Part shown: one piece after another, positions 11,301 to 21,849 of the stretch
Position numbering within the stretch: position 1 is the stretch's first letter
How the letters are laid out: every line of letters starts with the position of its first letter
Assembly: GCA_011037195.1 (NCBI GenBank)
Contig: JAAEAF010001528.1
Coordinates: 62,001 to 126,000, forward strand
Direction: 5' to 3'
Source: Triatoma infestans
Lineage: Eukaryota; Arthropoda; Insecta; Hemiptera; Reduviidae
DNA: 64,000 bases
Position numbers and translations under genes: made by a program
Notes under the pieces: generated by a model
The model's database searches: none
Told to the model about the DNA's origin: nothing
Seen by the model: the letters and a program-made list of their open reading frames with translations, nothing else

Positions 11301-14033
11301 TCTAAAATCTTAGTGGCTCGATTTAAACAAATATCAAGACAAAGAGGAGGACAACAAAGAGACCGGCGCTTGTCTTGTACTACTGTTAGAGACGGGTTGT
11401 GCTCTAAACACAAGGTGGATAGAGTACAGCAAATCATTTGGGATGTCTGTTGTGAAGTCTGCAGGTCCAATTCTTAATTAGTGCCGTCTGTTGTCTATCC
11501 TGGTTAAATACCGGTAACGTTCCTGAGAAAACATGAATACTGATCAAAGGGAAATTTAATGTAAAACAAAAAAGCTAATCAAACTTATTGGTACTCGATT
11601 ACCTTGTATTCATAGCATTCTGAACCAATTGTATGAATAGTGCTAATCAGGTATATCTGTTTCTGCAGGAGGCAGTATGTTTGGAAGGTATGGTCCTGCG
11701 GCATCATTCCCATCATTGCCCGGCTTTGCCCACGCACCAGCTCTTCATGATCCATGGGCTAGGTAAGTAAAATTATATTTTAATGGCATATTAAAAGTAT
11801 TCTCTATTTCCTATAATAATTAATGTTTTTATAAATCATTTTTTCAGATTACAAACTAGAGGTGTAACTAGTCAAGGATTTCCGGGACCTCCTGGTCCAT
11901 GGGGTTTGAAACCAGATCCTAATGAAGAAAGAGAACGTGAAAAAGAACGTGAACGAAGTAGAGAAAGAGAACGTGCAAAACGTGAAGAAAAACAACGTCG
12001 ACTGGCGGCAAGTGCAGCAGCAGCGGCTGCAGCAGCCAGCAAAGCTGCCGCAGCAGTTAGAGATAGATCACCACTGAGAGAACCACCGAGTACTGCACAA
12101 GTGCCTGCATCAAGTAAGGATGATGAAATGTCATTGCTAGCAAGACCGCCGCAACATTTTCTAAGGCAGCCACCTCGGCCATTACCACCCCATTTCCCGC
12201 CAAATCCTTGGGAACATACTTATAGGTAAGAAGAATTATCCAAATTTATTTTAATTTGGAATATTTAAATGTATTTATTTCAATATTTTTTTCTCATTGA
12301 ACAAATCAATTAAGGCATCAATAATTAATAACCGTTTTTATTTTTAATTATTTCCTTTGACTTTATTCATTTATTTATTTTAACTAATTTGATTATTTAG
12401 TAAATTCTGTGTGTTTTGGAATTTTCAAATTAACTTTCACAAATATATTTGGTTGTTTTTGATGTATTAGTATAATTCCAAGTAATTCATCGTGAGCTGT
12501 ATGGTGTTTAGATTCGAAGGTAGGGGCATTCTGCCTTAATGACAGCCCTCCACTGTCGATCCCTGCCATTGCTATACTATTTACAATCTAATATGAAATG
12601 GTTTGCAGCTGCGATTGTGTTGCAACAACACAGTACAATGAGGATTTATCATTGACGATCGTGGCCAGATGATGAGGAGAATAATTATGGTTAAATCTAA
12701 GTCTACAAATTGCTGTAGAATCCCCTGTTTGTAATGTTGTACCTAAAAAAAAACAGGTTTTCGTTGGTATTGTTGATTGTAGCAACATATCCACTTTTCT
12801 GGATTGCTTGTATTCTTTTTTCCAGTTACTATAGCATATTGCATTGACACAAGATTTAATACTTTGTACTGAAAGAAGATTGAAAGTGATGCATTGAATA
12901 AATTAATTGTCTCCTTTGCCTTATAATCTGCCATTTCATTCCCTTCTACTCCTAACCTATATTAAGTGCACCATTTTGCCCCTGGTTTACAATATTATGT
13001 ATAAATTGTGGATTGCTTCCAGGATTAAAAGACGAGGGTTATTTCCAGGAAATTTTAGCTTTGCGAATCCATTTTTACAGGCTGTTGTATCAAGATTAGA
13101 TTTATATTTTGAGTCATGGTATATTGTAAACACTGATTTGCTGCATATAATACCGCAGTAAAAATACGGCGCATCCCATCCCATTCAGATTTTTCGAGCC
13201 ATCCGTAAAGAAAATATAGTTTTATTACACTTGGGATGTATTTTGGTTTTCGCCTTAGTTTCCTTAGTATTCCAAACTCCCATGTATTTAAATTCAGGAC
13301 TGCGTTTTAATTTCCACAATGATATGTTCTTTGAATGAAAGTTGAAGTTAAAGTGGAATTTTTCTTCTGCCAACACAAATTTAATTAGAGATGGATTCGA
13401 TAAGTTTCTCATCATATATCCAAGAAATATTCATTGTGGGGCAAGCACTGGTCGTCTGCAGTTTTAGATTTTAGAGTCATTCTTCTCCTAACCTTACTTC
13501 CTTAACCTTTTATTTGTTTCCCAATTTTTTGAAGACTTTCTCCACAAAAATATTAAATGGGTTGGCGAAAGGGAACATCGCTGTTTGAGATCGATCCTTA
13601 ATACTATTAAATCATTTAATTTTGCTGTTGATTTGTGCTACTTATCAATGCGAACACTTTTTATAGCCTTCTTAATAATGCCTTCATTTACGACAGATGT
13701 CCCTAAAATTCCAAAGCACAATTAAAGATACGTGTTTATATGTCTTTCCGAAATCTACAAAACCTCGATACCAAGTATGTATACATATTTCTTGATTGCA
13801 TTTTAAAACAATAAACAAAATATTGAAATTTCAGATATGATCCCTTGCGCTATAACCCAATTGTAGCTGCATTAAGAGAAGAAGAAGAGCAAAGAGCTAA
13901 ACTCTTTGGTGGGTACCCACCAGGCCCGCCAGGAGTGCCCGCACATCTACGACCGAAAGCGCCAAGTCCACCAACACATAGACTACCGCCAACATCTCAT
14001 CAACCTAAGGAGGAATCGTCTCAATCACGATAG
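5325..14033 (+). CDS. tay: AUTS2/fibrosin-family protein (tay bridge homolog), 3' part of the gene
   Basis: The AUTS2 family regulates transcription and neural development; vertebrate AUTS2 joins a non-canonical Polycomb PRC1 complex in the nucleus. Ten exons join in phase by GT-AG signals: 5325-5512, 6333-6491, 6610-6803, 8481-8653, 9107-9271, 9499-9531, 10407-10632, 11669-11762, 11848-12225 and 13835-14033 (TAG). They give 602 residues, numbered from 5325. Diagnostic blocks are [17 protein letters not shown] (about 184-200), a His/Gln-rich run just after it, and [20 protein letters not shown] (about 306-325), all signatures of AUTS2, FBRSL1 and fibrosin. Proline-rich stretches flank them. 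A charged Arg/Glu segment with a polyalanine tract follows (exon at 11848), then a C-terminal block with [18 protein letters not shown]. The reading phase is open upstream at 5325 with no clear initiator, so the N-terminus lies before this exon or outside the window. Family assignment is firm; the exact isoform is not. Confidence 0.93.
5558..5592. repeat. AAT trinucleotide microsatellite
   Basis: A run of AAT units with one interruption lies in the AUTS2-family intron after the exon ending at 5512. Confidence 0.9.
7020..7160 (-). mobile_element. partial tRNA-derived SINE
   Basis: On the minus strand a tRNA-like head contains GGATTAGCGCAGTAG (box A-like) and GGTTCCGGGTACGAGACC (box B-like region). 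It is followed by the motif GAGCCTCTGTAGC, shared with the SINE copies at 41.8, 50.8 and 63.3 kb. The tail is truncated. It lies within an AUTS2-family intron. Confidence 0.75.
8057..8330. mobile_element. foldback repeat, family A copy 1
   Basis: Two arms lie in inverted orientation. The left arm (about 8075-8150) and the right arm (about 8200-8275) both carry GGATGAAAATCC preceded by a CTGAC-type motif. The right side ends with a segment reading CCAGCATTGCGGACCC, which recurs at 19.86 and 46.01 kb. No coding capacity is seen. It lies in an AUTS2-family intron. See the findings for the hammerhead-like core. Confidence 0.8.
10961..11008. repeat. TG/ATGT microsatellite
   Basis: A short TG run passes into ATGT tetranucleotide repeats inside an AUTS2-family intron. 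Confidence 0.95.
12480..13790 (-). mobile_element. decayed LINE (RT and RNase H fragments) inside an AUTS2-family intron
   Basis: On the minus strand, fragments of RT appear first (13560-13790, with a degraded [12 protein letters not shown] block). RNase H follows: [13 protein letters not shown] near 13150-13220 matches the TDGSK-type start, and [13 protein letters not shown] near 12900-12950 is the C-terminal RNase H motif. A C-terminal segment lies near 12590-12790. Frameshifts and stops are frequent. Insertion is antisense to the host gene between the exons ending at 12225 and starting at 13835. Confidence 0.75.
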
Positions 14034-17000
14034 CATTCGACAAGTAATATATTTTTCTTAATAAATTTCTATCTAAACTATTTCTATACATAATATGATG
14101 ATCGTTTTAATGTCTCAAAACAATTCTAATCAACAAGCTAAGTCAAAATATCACAAATACCATTCGTGCTTTTTACTTGCAAGAGTATTGCGATCGTGTC
14201 AAATTTACGAAATATTGCCAAAAGATCATTTATTAATATTATATTTTCTCTTTTGGCTGTTGGAGAAAATATTGCATTTATGCCAGAGTTTCAAAAAATT
14301 TGTTCACTGGAAATATTTGAAATTCTCCGCCGAGTCTATCAGAATGAATGGATTTTCGAAATATGAGAACAGCAAAACTCAAGAATGGAAAAATCGACGA
14401 AGTTTAAATTCGATATTTTTAATTTCCTATGTGATTTTACTTAAAAGGATTCGAACAAAAATCTTCACCCTTATTATTTTACAAAATAATTTTTTTTTTT
14501 TTGCGCTTTTCAAGTAAACGACTCCAACTTTGACCTTAACACTTGGTATTATTCTCGCATAATATTTTGGTATTATTCTAGCTCAATCATTTTTATTTGA
14601 AACGTTATTTTAAGAAAATTGATTCTAGAAATTTGTTGGCGGATTTATGAATATAATTTCTCTCTAGGATGCCGTTTCAGCAATCTTAAAAATATAAAGA
14701 CAAGTTAAGTGAGTTGCTAGTTCCGAGTTCAAGAAAATTTTTTGCTCAATACTGATTACTTTTTTGAAAAGTTTTTTCATTTTATCGCAATTTTCTCTAA
14801 AACAACTCTAGAGATTTTTTTTTTTTAACTATTGTATTGGATAAGTTTATATTTATAAAACTTCTAGCACTTTCATTTGAAAAGTTTTTCCATTTAAAAA
14901 AAAAAAAAAATTAATTTAGGAATTTGTAAGCGTGCTTTGATATAGTCTTCTTCCTGAAGTGATACTACAATATTACTATTCCATCATCCTTGTAATACTC
15001 AGGTCGTTTAAATATTTCGAGAAGAAAATGAAAAGAAAGAAAATTTGTGGAATGGAAGTTGAGAAGGGCATTAAAATAAGATGTCTTGTCTTTTTGTTTT
15101 TTTTGTTTTTTTTTAATGAGTATTTTATTTTATATTTTAAATTTATTTACTGTTTCTCCCAGTGGATCGTGCCGATATACAATTTTGGTGCTGGAGCATG
15201 AAATATTATTGTTAACTAGTGTTTGATTATAATCCTTTAAAATTATATCAGAAAAACTTATAATACTTCCGCCAAATCTAGAATTTGCTAAATTTAAATT
15301 AAATAAGTCATATTAGTATTGTTTACTTGTATTTGATTTTTTTTTTTTTGTTTGTTTGTTGATTTCAGGTTATATCAAAACAGATTTATACCGACATTAA
15401 GCGATATATTGGTTAATTAAACAGCTAGTGATGTTACATTTCAAACAGAGATGAGAAAGACTATAAATAAATAAACAAACTAAAAGAGAATGAAGAAAAT
15501 AGTAATTATTATTTTTTTTATTGTTGTTTTTTTTTTTTTAATTGCAAAAAGTAAAAGAACCCTAAGTCATAGTTAGACTGAATTTTTAATTAAACATCTA
15601 ATGTTGTATGTTTTTTGTCCAGACTGTAAACAAACAAAAAAAAATGCATTTAGCATTCAATTTATAAACAATTTGAATGCGTTTTAGCATTCTCTTAAGT
15701 TATTTTTATTGTATTTTAATAATTATTATTATTATTTTTTTTAATTTCTTTTTATTTTTGTGATTGTTTTGATTATCTAGAAGTAAAGAAATCTATGGCA
15801 GTGTATAGTTTATATTTGACTTATTTGCCTCTGTATTATTTATAATATTTATATAATGTATTTAATTATTAGGAATCTTTTTTTTTTTGTCTCTATAATG
15901 AAATTTAAAACAACCTTTTTTGTTTGTTGTAAATCACTAAATTTACAGAATATTTAAAAATTTGAATGCGAATCATTTGGGAAATTGTATCTTATTTCAT
16001 TAGGCAGCTACTAATAATTATAATACTTGTTGATATGACAAAATTTAAACACCAAACTTGAAATGAAACTTTTTTTTAAAAAAAAAAAGAAAAGAAAAGA
16101 AGAAATAATGAAAAATATTGTTGCAAAATTAAATTTAGATTACTTATTTATTACTAATTCTATTTCTTGGAAAAATTGTAGTATTTTGTTTTGTTTTTAA
16201 TTTAAAATATTGATTTGCTATTTGTCCCAATGAATTTGATAAATTTTAAATAACAAAAAGAAAAGCTTGAGAAAAAATTTTTGTGCCAAGGTCTTTGCTT
16301 AAACAAACAAAAAATTAAAATTGTTTTTGTAAATAATCTTTTAAAAAATATTCTTAATATGAAATGATTTTATTTAATATTAAATAGTATAATAATTGAT
16401 AATTAAAAATAATTGTTTAGATTTCGGGACCCGTTGGTATAGATCTGAATGTACATTTTTAAAAAAAAAAACAAACATTAAAAGATTAATTTAAAGAAAA
16501 AGAATTAAAAAAAAAAAAAAAACAAGGGGACCATTTTTAAAGAAAAGAAACCATAAAAATATCAATTTGTAGAACTGTTAAATAAATAAAAAAGTTATAA
16601 CTTGGTACCAAAAAAAAAAAAATTTTAAATATTAATTCTCTTTTTATTTTTTAAGAAAAAACTGTTATTGAATTTACATATTAATATTTATAATAATTAT
16701 TTGTTTTTTAAATCTTTTTTGTGTTCTTGGTATTATGGGTTATTTATTTCTCACTTTACATATTGATTAAAAAACAAATATTATCTTCTTCAACTTAATT
16801 CTGTAATTACTCTTCAAAAAATTGTTTTTCTCTTTAACCAAATAAATAGGATTTTGTAGAAAGTTGGGCTTGGAAATAGATAGATAATAATAGCTGAGAA
16901 AATAAGGTATTTTGAAAATCAGTTATTAAAAAATTAGACTTAGCAGATTTATTTATGAGTAAAATTCAGTTTTAAATAGATGATAATTTATTTCAGGCAT

Positions 17001-19540
17001 TTTGACTGCTATCTTGATATTTATGTGATGAAAATATTTATTATTGGAGCCATTAATGACGGACGTTTCACTGAGCTGAGAGGAACCAAACCCTGGGCGG
17101 TTTCCTTCTATTATAAACTCTTCTAAATTCATCTAGACCAGAAATCCTTTCATACCTATATTACTGATGATTCAGTGATGCCTGAATACCACATAGAGGA
17201 CAAATAATCTCTTCGACCAAAATTCTTTAAACTTCGCACTCTCTCTCTATAAGCAGGATTCGGTGATAAAAACCCTCGATAACATAAAAATGTTTCTCCT
17301 TAATGTATCCAACTAAATGTCTCAGTAAAGTTCCGTGAAGAACACATCAATATCTCACCAATTGCCTTGTTGTATACCTCCAATCTACACTGGTCTGCCC
17401 ATAACCTGTTAAACTCAACTAAACGGATTAATGCTGTCCATGCTTGGGTGTATCTTTAACAGTATCAGGAAATAGAGTAAGTTTTGACAATTCTGGTTTT
17501 ATTTTTCCCCAAAATTTCCTGGTTCTACCTTCACTTTTTTTACCACAATCTTTTGTATTTCCTTCATTTGGGAATATGTCTTCTGTACCAAGTAATCTGT
17601 AGTAGAATTGATTCTACGTTATCCCATTGTAAGAACGACTACTGTTCTTTCTGCTAGTCCAAATTCTTTTAGCCCCTTTCTTCCATTATCTTTTCTTAAT
17701 AGCCTAGCTTCAAATGCAACATTCGCTAATGTGATTTCAACCAATCATGCAGTCATTTTCTCTCTATAATCTTTTTTTAGGCATCAATTCTGGTCGGATG
17801 TCTGATCTCAAAATTTTTTACCGCTACTTGCTGGTATAACTAATATTTACTCTTACTGATTTCTTAGTGTTGTAGGCTTGTTAATGATTTTTTTTTTCTG
17901 AGGAAGTTAAAAATGTAACCCATTGCTTTGTAGAAATAAAAGCAGTGTTTTCTATTATTTTATTTTAAAAAAAGTCTTATTAGCATGCTTTCTAATCGTA
18001 GGGACGTTCTTAAAGGGCTGGCTGCAGTTCCGTCTTCATAATAGTCTTCGGAACATCTGCTGGAAGATACTCCTGAAGATAATTGTGAGTTTTCAGGATA
18101 TGCTTCTTAATTCTGGTCTGGATATCTTATCAGCCTCATTGTTGTGTTGGACATCTGATCAAAATGATCATTGTTATTTTTATTTGCTTGTTCCTAGTTC
18201 TTACGATTATTCGACTATTTCTCCCTCAGCCACGCACAACACACTGCGCATTCCCCATTGTTGTTTCGATCGATAAAAATGATAGTTATTACTATAGAGA
18301 TATTTTTTTTTTTTAATGTAGTCATCAGTATAAGAAGGAAATAAGCTCAGTGTTTGGATAAAATAACTTTCTTTCCTTTGGGCATCCAGTTCAACCAATC
18401 AACTAGTTATTTAAAATTAGATAATTTGAAAATATTTTCTTATTTACAAAACAAGGTCTCTCTCGGAATTGGAAAAGCTTTGCAGTCACAGTGCCTGTTT
18501 TAAATGCAGTGTAGAGTGTACCGACCATTTGTTACAAGACGATGATTCCTTTTACATGAGATTAACATTACCCACTATTCGTTTCATTAAAGAAAATTTG
18601 TAATGGTAAATTTAATAAAAATATTTTTTGGACCAAGCATTGAAATATGCAGTAATTATTTTTGAGTGCAAATCAAATACAAATTCTTTTTGTTTTATTA
18701 TTTTTTTTTTTATTACTGCTGGAAAGTTTGAATTAAAATACCCCCTTTTGTGATCCACGCTGCCCTGTGATTCACTAAATATAATAATATGGATTAATAT
18801 ATTTTAAAATGAAAGGAAAAAAAATAAGATGGGAACTTATATGTCACAATTTTCCTATTTTTTATGTTGTGATTAAAAAATCAGTTTTTAAAAAAAGTAT
18901 ACAAAATTGATATTGATATTTTATCATCTTAAGATTTTTTGGAATATTTGAACATTATAATTATATTGTACAAAAAATATAAATAATAAAAAGATTGGAA
19001 AAGATGTAGTGTGTGCATTAGGAACCATACATAAAATATATGCTATTTATAAGAAATGTGCCTAGCCTTTTTGGTTTTTGTATATAGGTTAATTAAAAAT
19101 ATACATAATTAATAATGTAAATAGTTGTCAATTTAAAATAAATAAAAAATAAAAAATGATACATAATTAAAAACTAAAGTTATTACATACAATCTTGTAT
19201 ATAGATACAGTGATGTGTTGTCTAGTTATAAATAAATTGAAAAACAAAAATCATACATATAAATTGATATAAGCTTGTATGTAAGTTTTTGTGTATTTAA
19301 ATTATGTGCGTTTGTATGAAATGTCGATAAATAAAATAAAATAAATTTGTACAACCGCATTTCGGAGAAATTTACAAAAAAAAATAAAAATAAAATATTT
19401 TTAATGTAGTTGTACAGTAAGTAGTAAATAGAAAAATCGTGTATGTAAATTTTTTGTTTTTTTTTTTTGTTTTTTTAATTTAAGAAATATACTAATTATA
19501 AAAGTCCTATGTCTTTTAAATATAATTTTTTCCGCAATGT
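14034..19540. other. AT-rich region downstream of the AUTS2-family stop, probably with a long 3' UTR
   Basis: After the TAG at 14031-14033 the DNA is extremely AT-rich, with many AATAAA hexamers (for example near 15466) and long T or A runs. Segments 15.4-17.0 kb and 18.6-19.5 kb lack recognisable transposon proteins, as expected for a long 3' UTR. The 17.04-17.88 kb part looks like a degraded retroelement. A TTTCAG acceptor-like site at 15363-15368 may mark a spliced UTR exon. The transcript end cannot be placed. Confidence 0.45.
17040..17880 (-). mobile_element. highly degraded retroelement-like segment
   Basis: Its base composition is less AT-biased than the flanks. Minus-strand frames give short blocks such as EIICPLCGIQASLNHQ near 17170-17220, which recall the cysteine-bearing C-terminus of LINE ORF2 proteins. 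Frames are heavily broken. The assignment is weak. Confidence 0.35.
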
Positions 19541-19574
19541 TTTTTGTTCACAAAACGTTACTCACTTTTGAAAA

Positions 19575-19885
19575 CATATAACATTAGGTATTTTATTCGT
19601 CGTAGCATGCATATTGATTTTGTTCCTGACCGGTGGCGGATTTTCATCCATCTTCAGAGCAAATACACCTACATATATCCTCCCCGCATATATACAACCA
19701 ACAAGTGTGAGTGTAACAAAACATTACGTTGTAGTGAACTCTATACATGAACTTAGTGAATTTACTCTGACGATGGATGAAAATTCGAAACCGGTCAGGA
19801 ACAAAAATCAATATGCATGCTACGACGGATAAAATATGTTGATATTATCCAGCATTGCGGACCCAACCACATTTTCAACATATAA
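19575..19885. mobile_element. foldback repeat, family A copy 2 (best preserved)
   Basis: Inverted arms of about 75 bases (about 19590-19665 and 19760-19835) share the ordered motifs GTAGCATGCATAT, TTCCTGACCGG and GGATTTTCATCCATC. The right arm has them as reverse complement, including CTGACGATGGATG and GAAACCGGTCAGGAAC at 19767-19801. The end segment CCAGCATTGCGGACCC at about 19856-19871 is shared with copies 1 and 6. No transposase is visible. Confidence 0.85.
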
Positions 19886-20289
19886 CATTGTTTCCAGGCC
19901 TGTCACGTAAATGTAACTTTCAGCTCAACAACATTTGGCTGAATAAACCATTCTTATCGTCCCTTAACAACAGTCCGCGGAAACAAGTATTTTTTGTGAG
20001 AGAGTTTCGATTATGATTGAACAAAACAGTTGCATTTTAAGAAAAGTGCTGAATTCATATAACGTGGAGTATATTTTAGATGGCAGTGAAAATAATTTTT
20101 TAATAAAAATATATTTAGCTTTTCTACTTCCTCAAAATTTGTGGCCCTACATCTGCTATGTGTAACAAATAACCGATTGTGTACTGCTGCCTTGAACACT
20201 TCCGATTTTTTGGTAATAGGAATTTTTAAAAATTCCTGTCTTTAACTTTTATCACCAACTTAGCTCTATGCAATTTATCCAAGAAATGT

Positions 20290-21130
20290 GGTTTGAAATG
20301 GCGGACTGAGGCCCATACCAAGGTAATTGTAGAAATTACCAGTTTCTAGCATTTTTCCTTCCATGTTCTATTTTTCATTTTTTTCGCTTACCTCCCACCA
20401 CCCTTCCGGAATACCATCACTTTTGAATCTGTCAAATTAACTGCAAGCTTCCATGTTTCACAGTAGAGCAAAAGTCTATTAATCATCATCTGCAGGACTT
20501 TTCGTTCACGCGCCACTAAAACTAAATCATGAGCATATATGAAGCAATGAATACTGTCCTCCCCCCCAATCATAATATCACCTTCAATAATGAAAATAAA
20601 CTAGGGGAAAGTAAACATCCCTAACCTCAGCCTTACCGTCTGTAAAGACGGTTCCGTTATTCTTTTATTGGTCCAAACAGATGATTCCGTGTTTTTATAT
20701 AAAGCCTGAAGGACATTTGTGAATTAATTTGATACACTTAATTTAAAGAGTTTATAAAAGAATGACTTTCTATCGCTGCTTTAAAATCAATGAAACAGCA
20801 ATACATTTTTTGACGTTCTTTAGTGATTAGTAATTTAATTAAACAAAACAAGTTAAAGATATTGTGTCTACAGTGGAATATCCTATCTGAATTCGTTTAA
20901 AACATTATTTTTCTCCATCCGTAATTGCAATTTAACAATAGTAATCAATAGCTTTGCAATACAATCCATAAAGGATATTGCTCTGTAATTGCTTATAATA
21001 TTTATTTCTCCTTTCTATAACAATTGAAAAATTATTGTGTGGGATATCGGAACTATTGTAAATCAAATTAAAATAGGTAAAAGCTTTTCCTAATCTGGGC
21101 ACACACACATCGACCATAGGCTAAAAATAT
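20290..21130 (-). mobile_element. LINE reverse transcriptase fragment
   Basis: Minus-strand translation gives FIYAHDLVLVARERKVLQMM near 20480-20560, a YADD-type RT catalytic box in which the first Asp of the ADD pair has become His. CETWKLAVNLTDSKVMVF follows. Upstream, VPRLGKAFTYFNLIYNSSDIP (about 21040-21110) and MYCCFIDFKAA (near 20800) match the thumb and finger motifs of LINE RTs. Stops and frameshifts make it inactive. It differs from the ORF1-bearing element beginning at 24779. Confidence 0.8.
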
Positions 21131-21849
21131 TTGGTGCCTTGAAAAAAAAAAGGCAAGCTTTCATGGGTACCTGAAAACGTGCATTTCCCATGAAAATTCA
21201 AGACAATCGCAGTAAGAAACTTTTCTTCCATTGCCATTCGTCCGACCATTTTCCACTAATTTTCATTCTTGTTTTTTTGCATATTAATAACATTGCTCTT
21301 TTTATAACAAATAAATCCAATGAGAATGTTTAAATTCAATGTAAATAGAACAGATTCATTGTATTGTGGCAAGCTTACTCAAACATAGTTTGGAATTTAA
21401 AGTTTTTTTTGCAAATTTTTAAATGAACTTGATTTTTGTATGGGAAGTGAACTACTTATAAATGGTAACATTTATTTTACATTCATAGTTTTAATCTAAA
21501 ATGAGATAAAATCGTTATTCAAAAAACAAAAAAGTTCCTTTGGTTAATCGGCATTGCAATTTTATAGAATTGGTTTTTGAGTTTTTTAGAAATTTCTAGA
21601 AAATGGTTACAACTATTTCCTTTAAACTAGGAATGTTTGCTGCACAGATATAAACGTTTCACTTTTATTTGAAACATTTTCCTGAAAAAAATTGATAAAA
21701 CTGAATTGATGAATAAAGCCGCCCACCATTTAATATTGAAAAGCAGCAATACAGTAGATTTTTTTTCCAAATTCTTGGAAAACAACCTCTATTAAGATAT
21801 TCCTTATAAAGTCCACATGAACTTTTAGGAAAATTATTGTTAAATCTTT

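Noticed and set aside
14095..14517. 140-codon plus-strand frame after the AUTS2-family stop
   Set aside because: AT-rich translation with Lys, Ile and Phe runs in probable 3' UTR; resembles the degenerate interspersed repeat rather than a gene.
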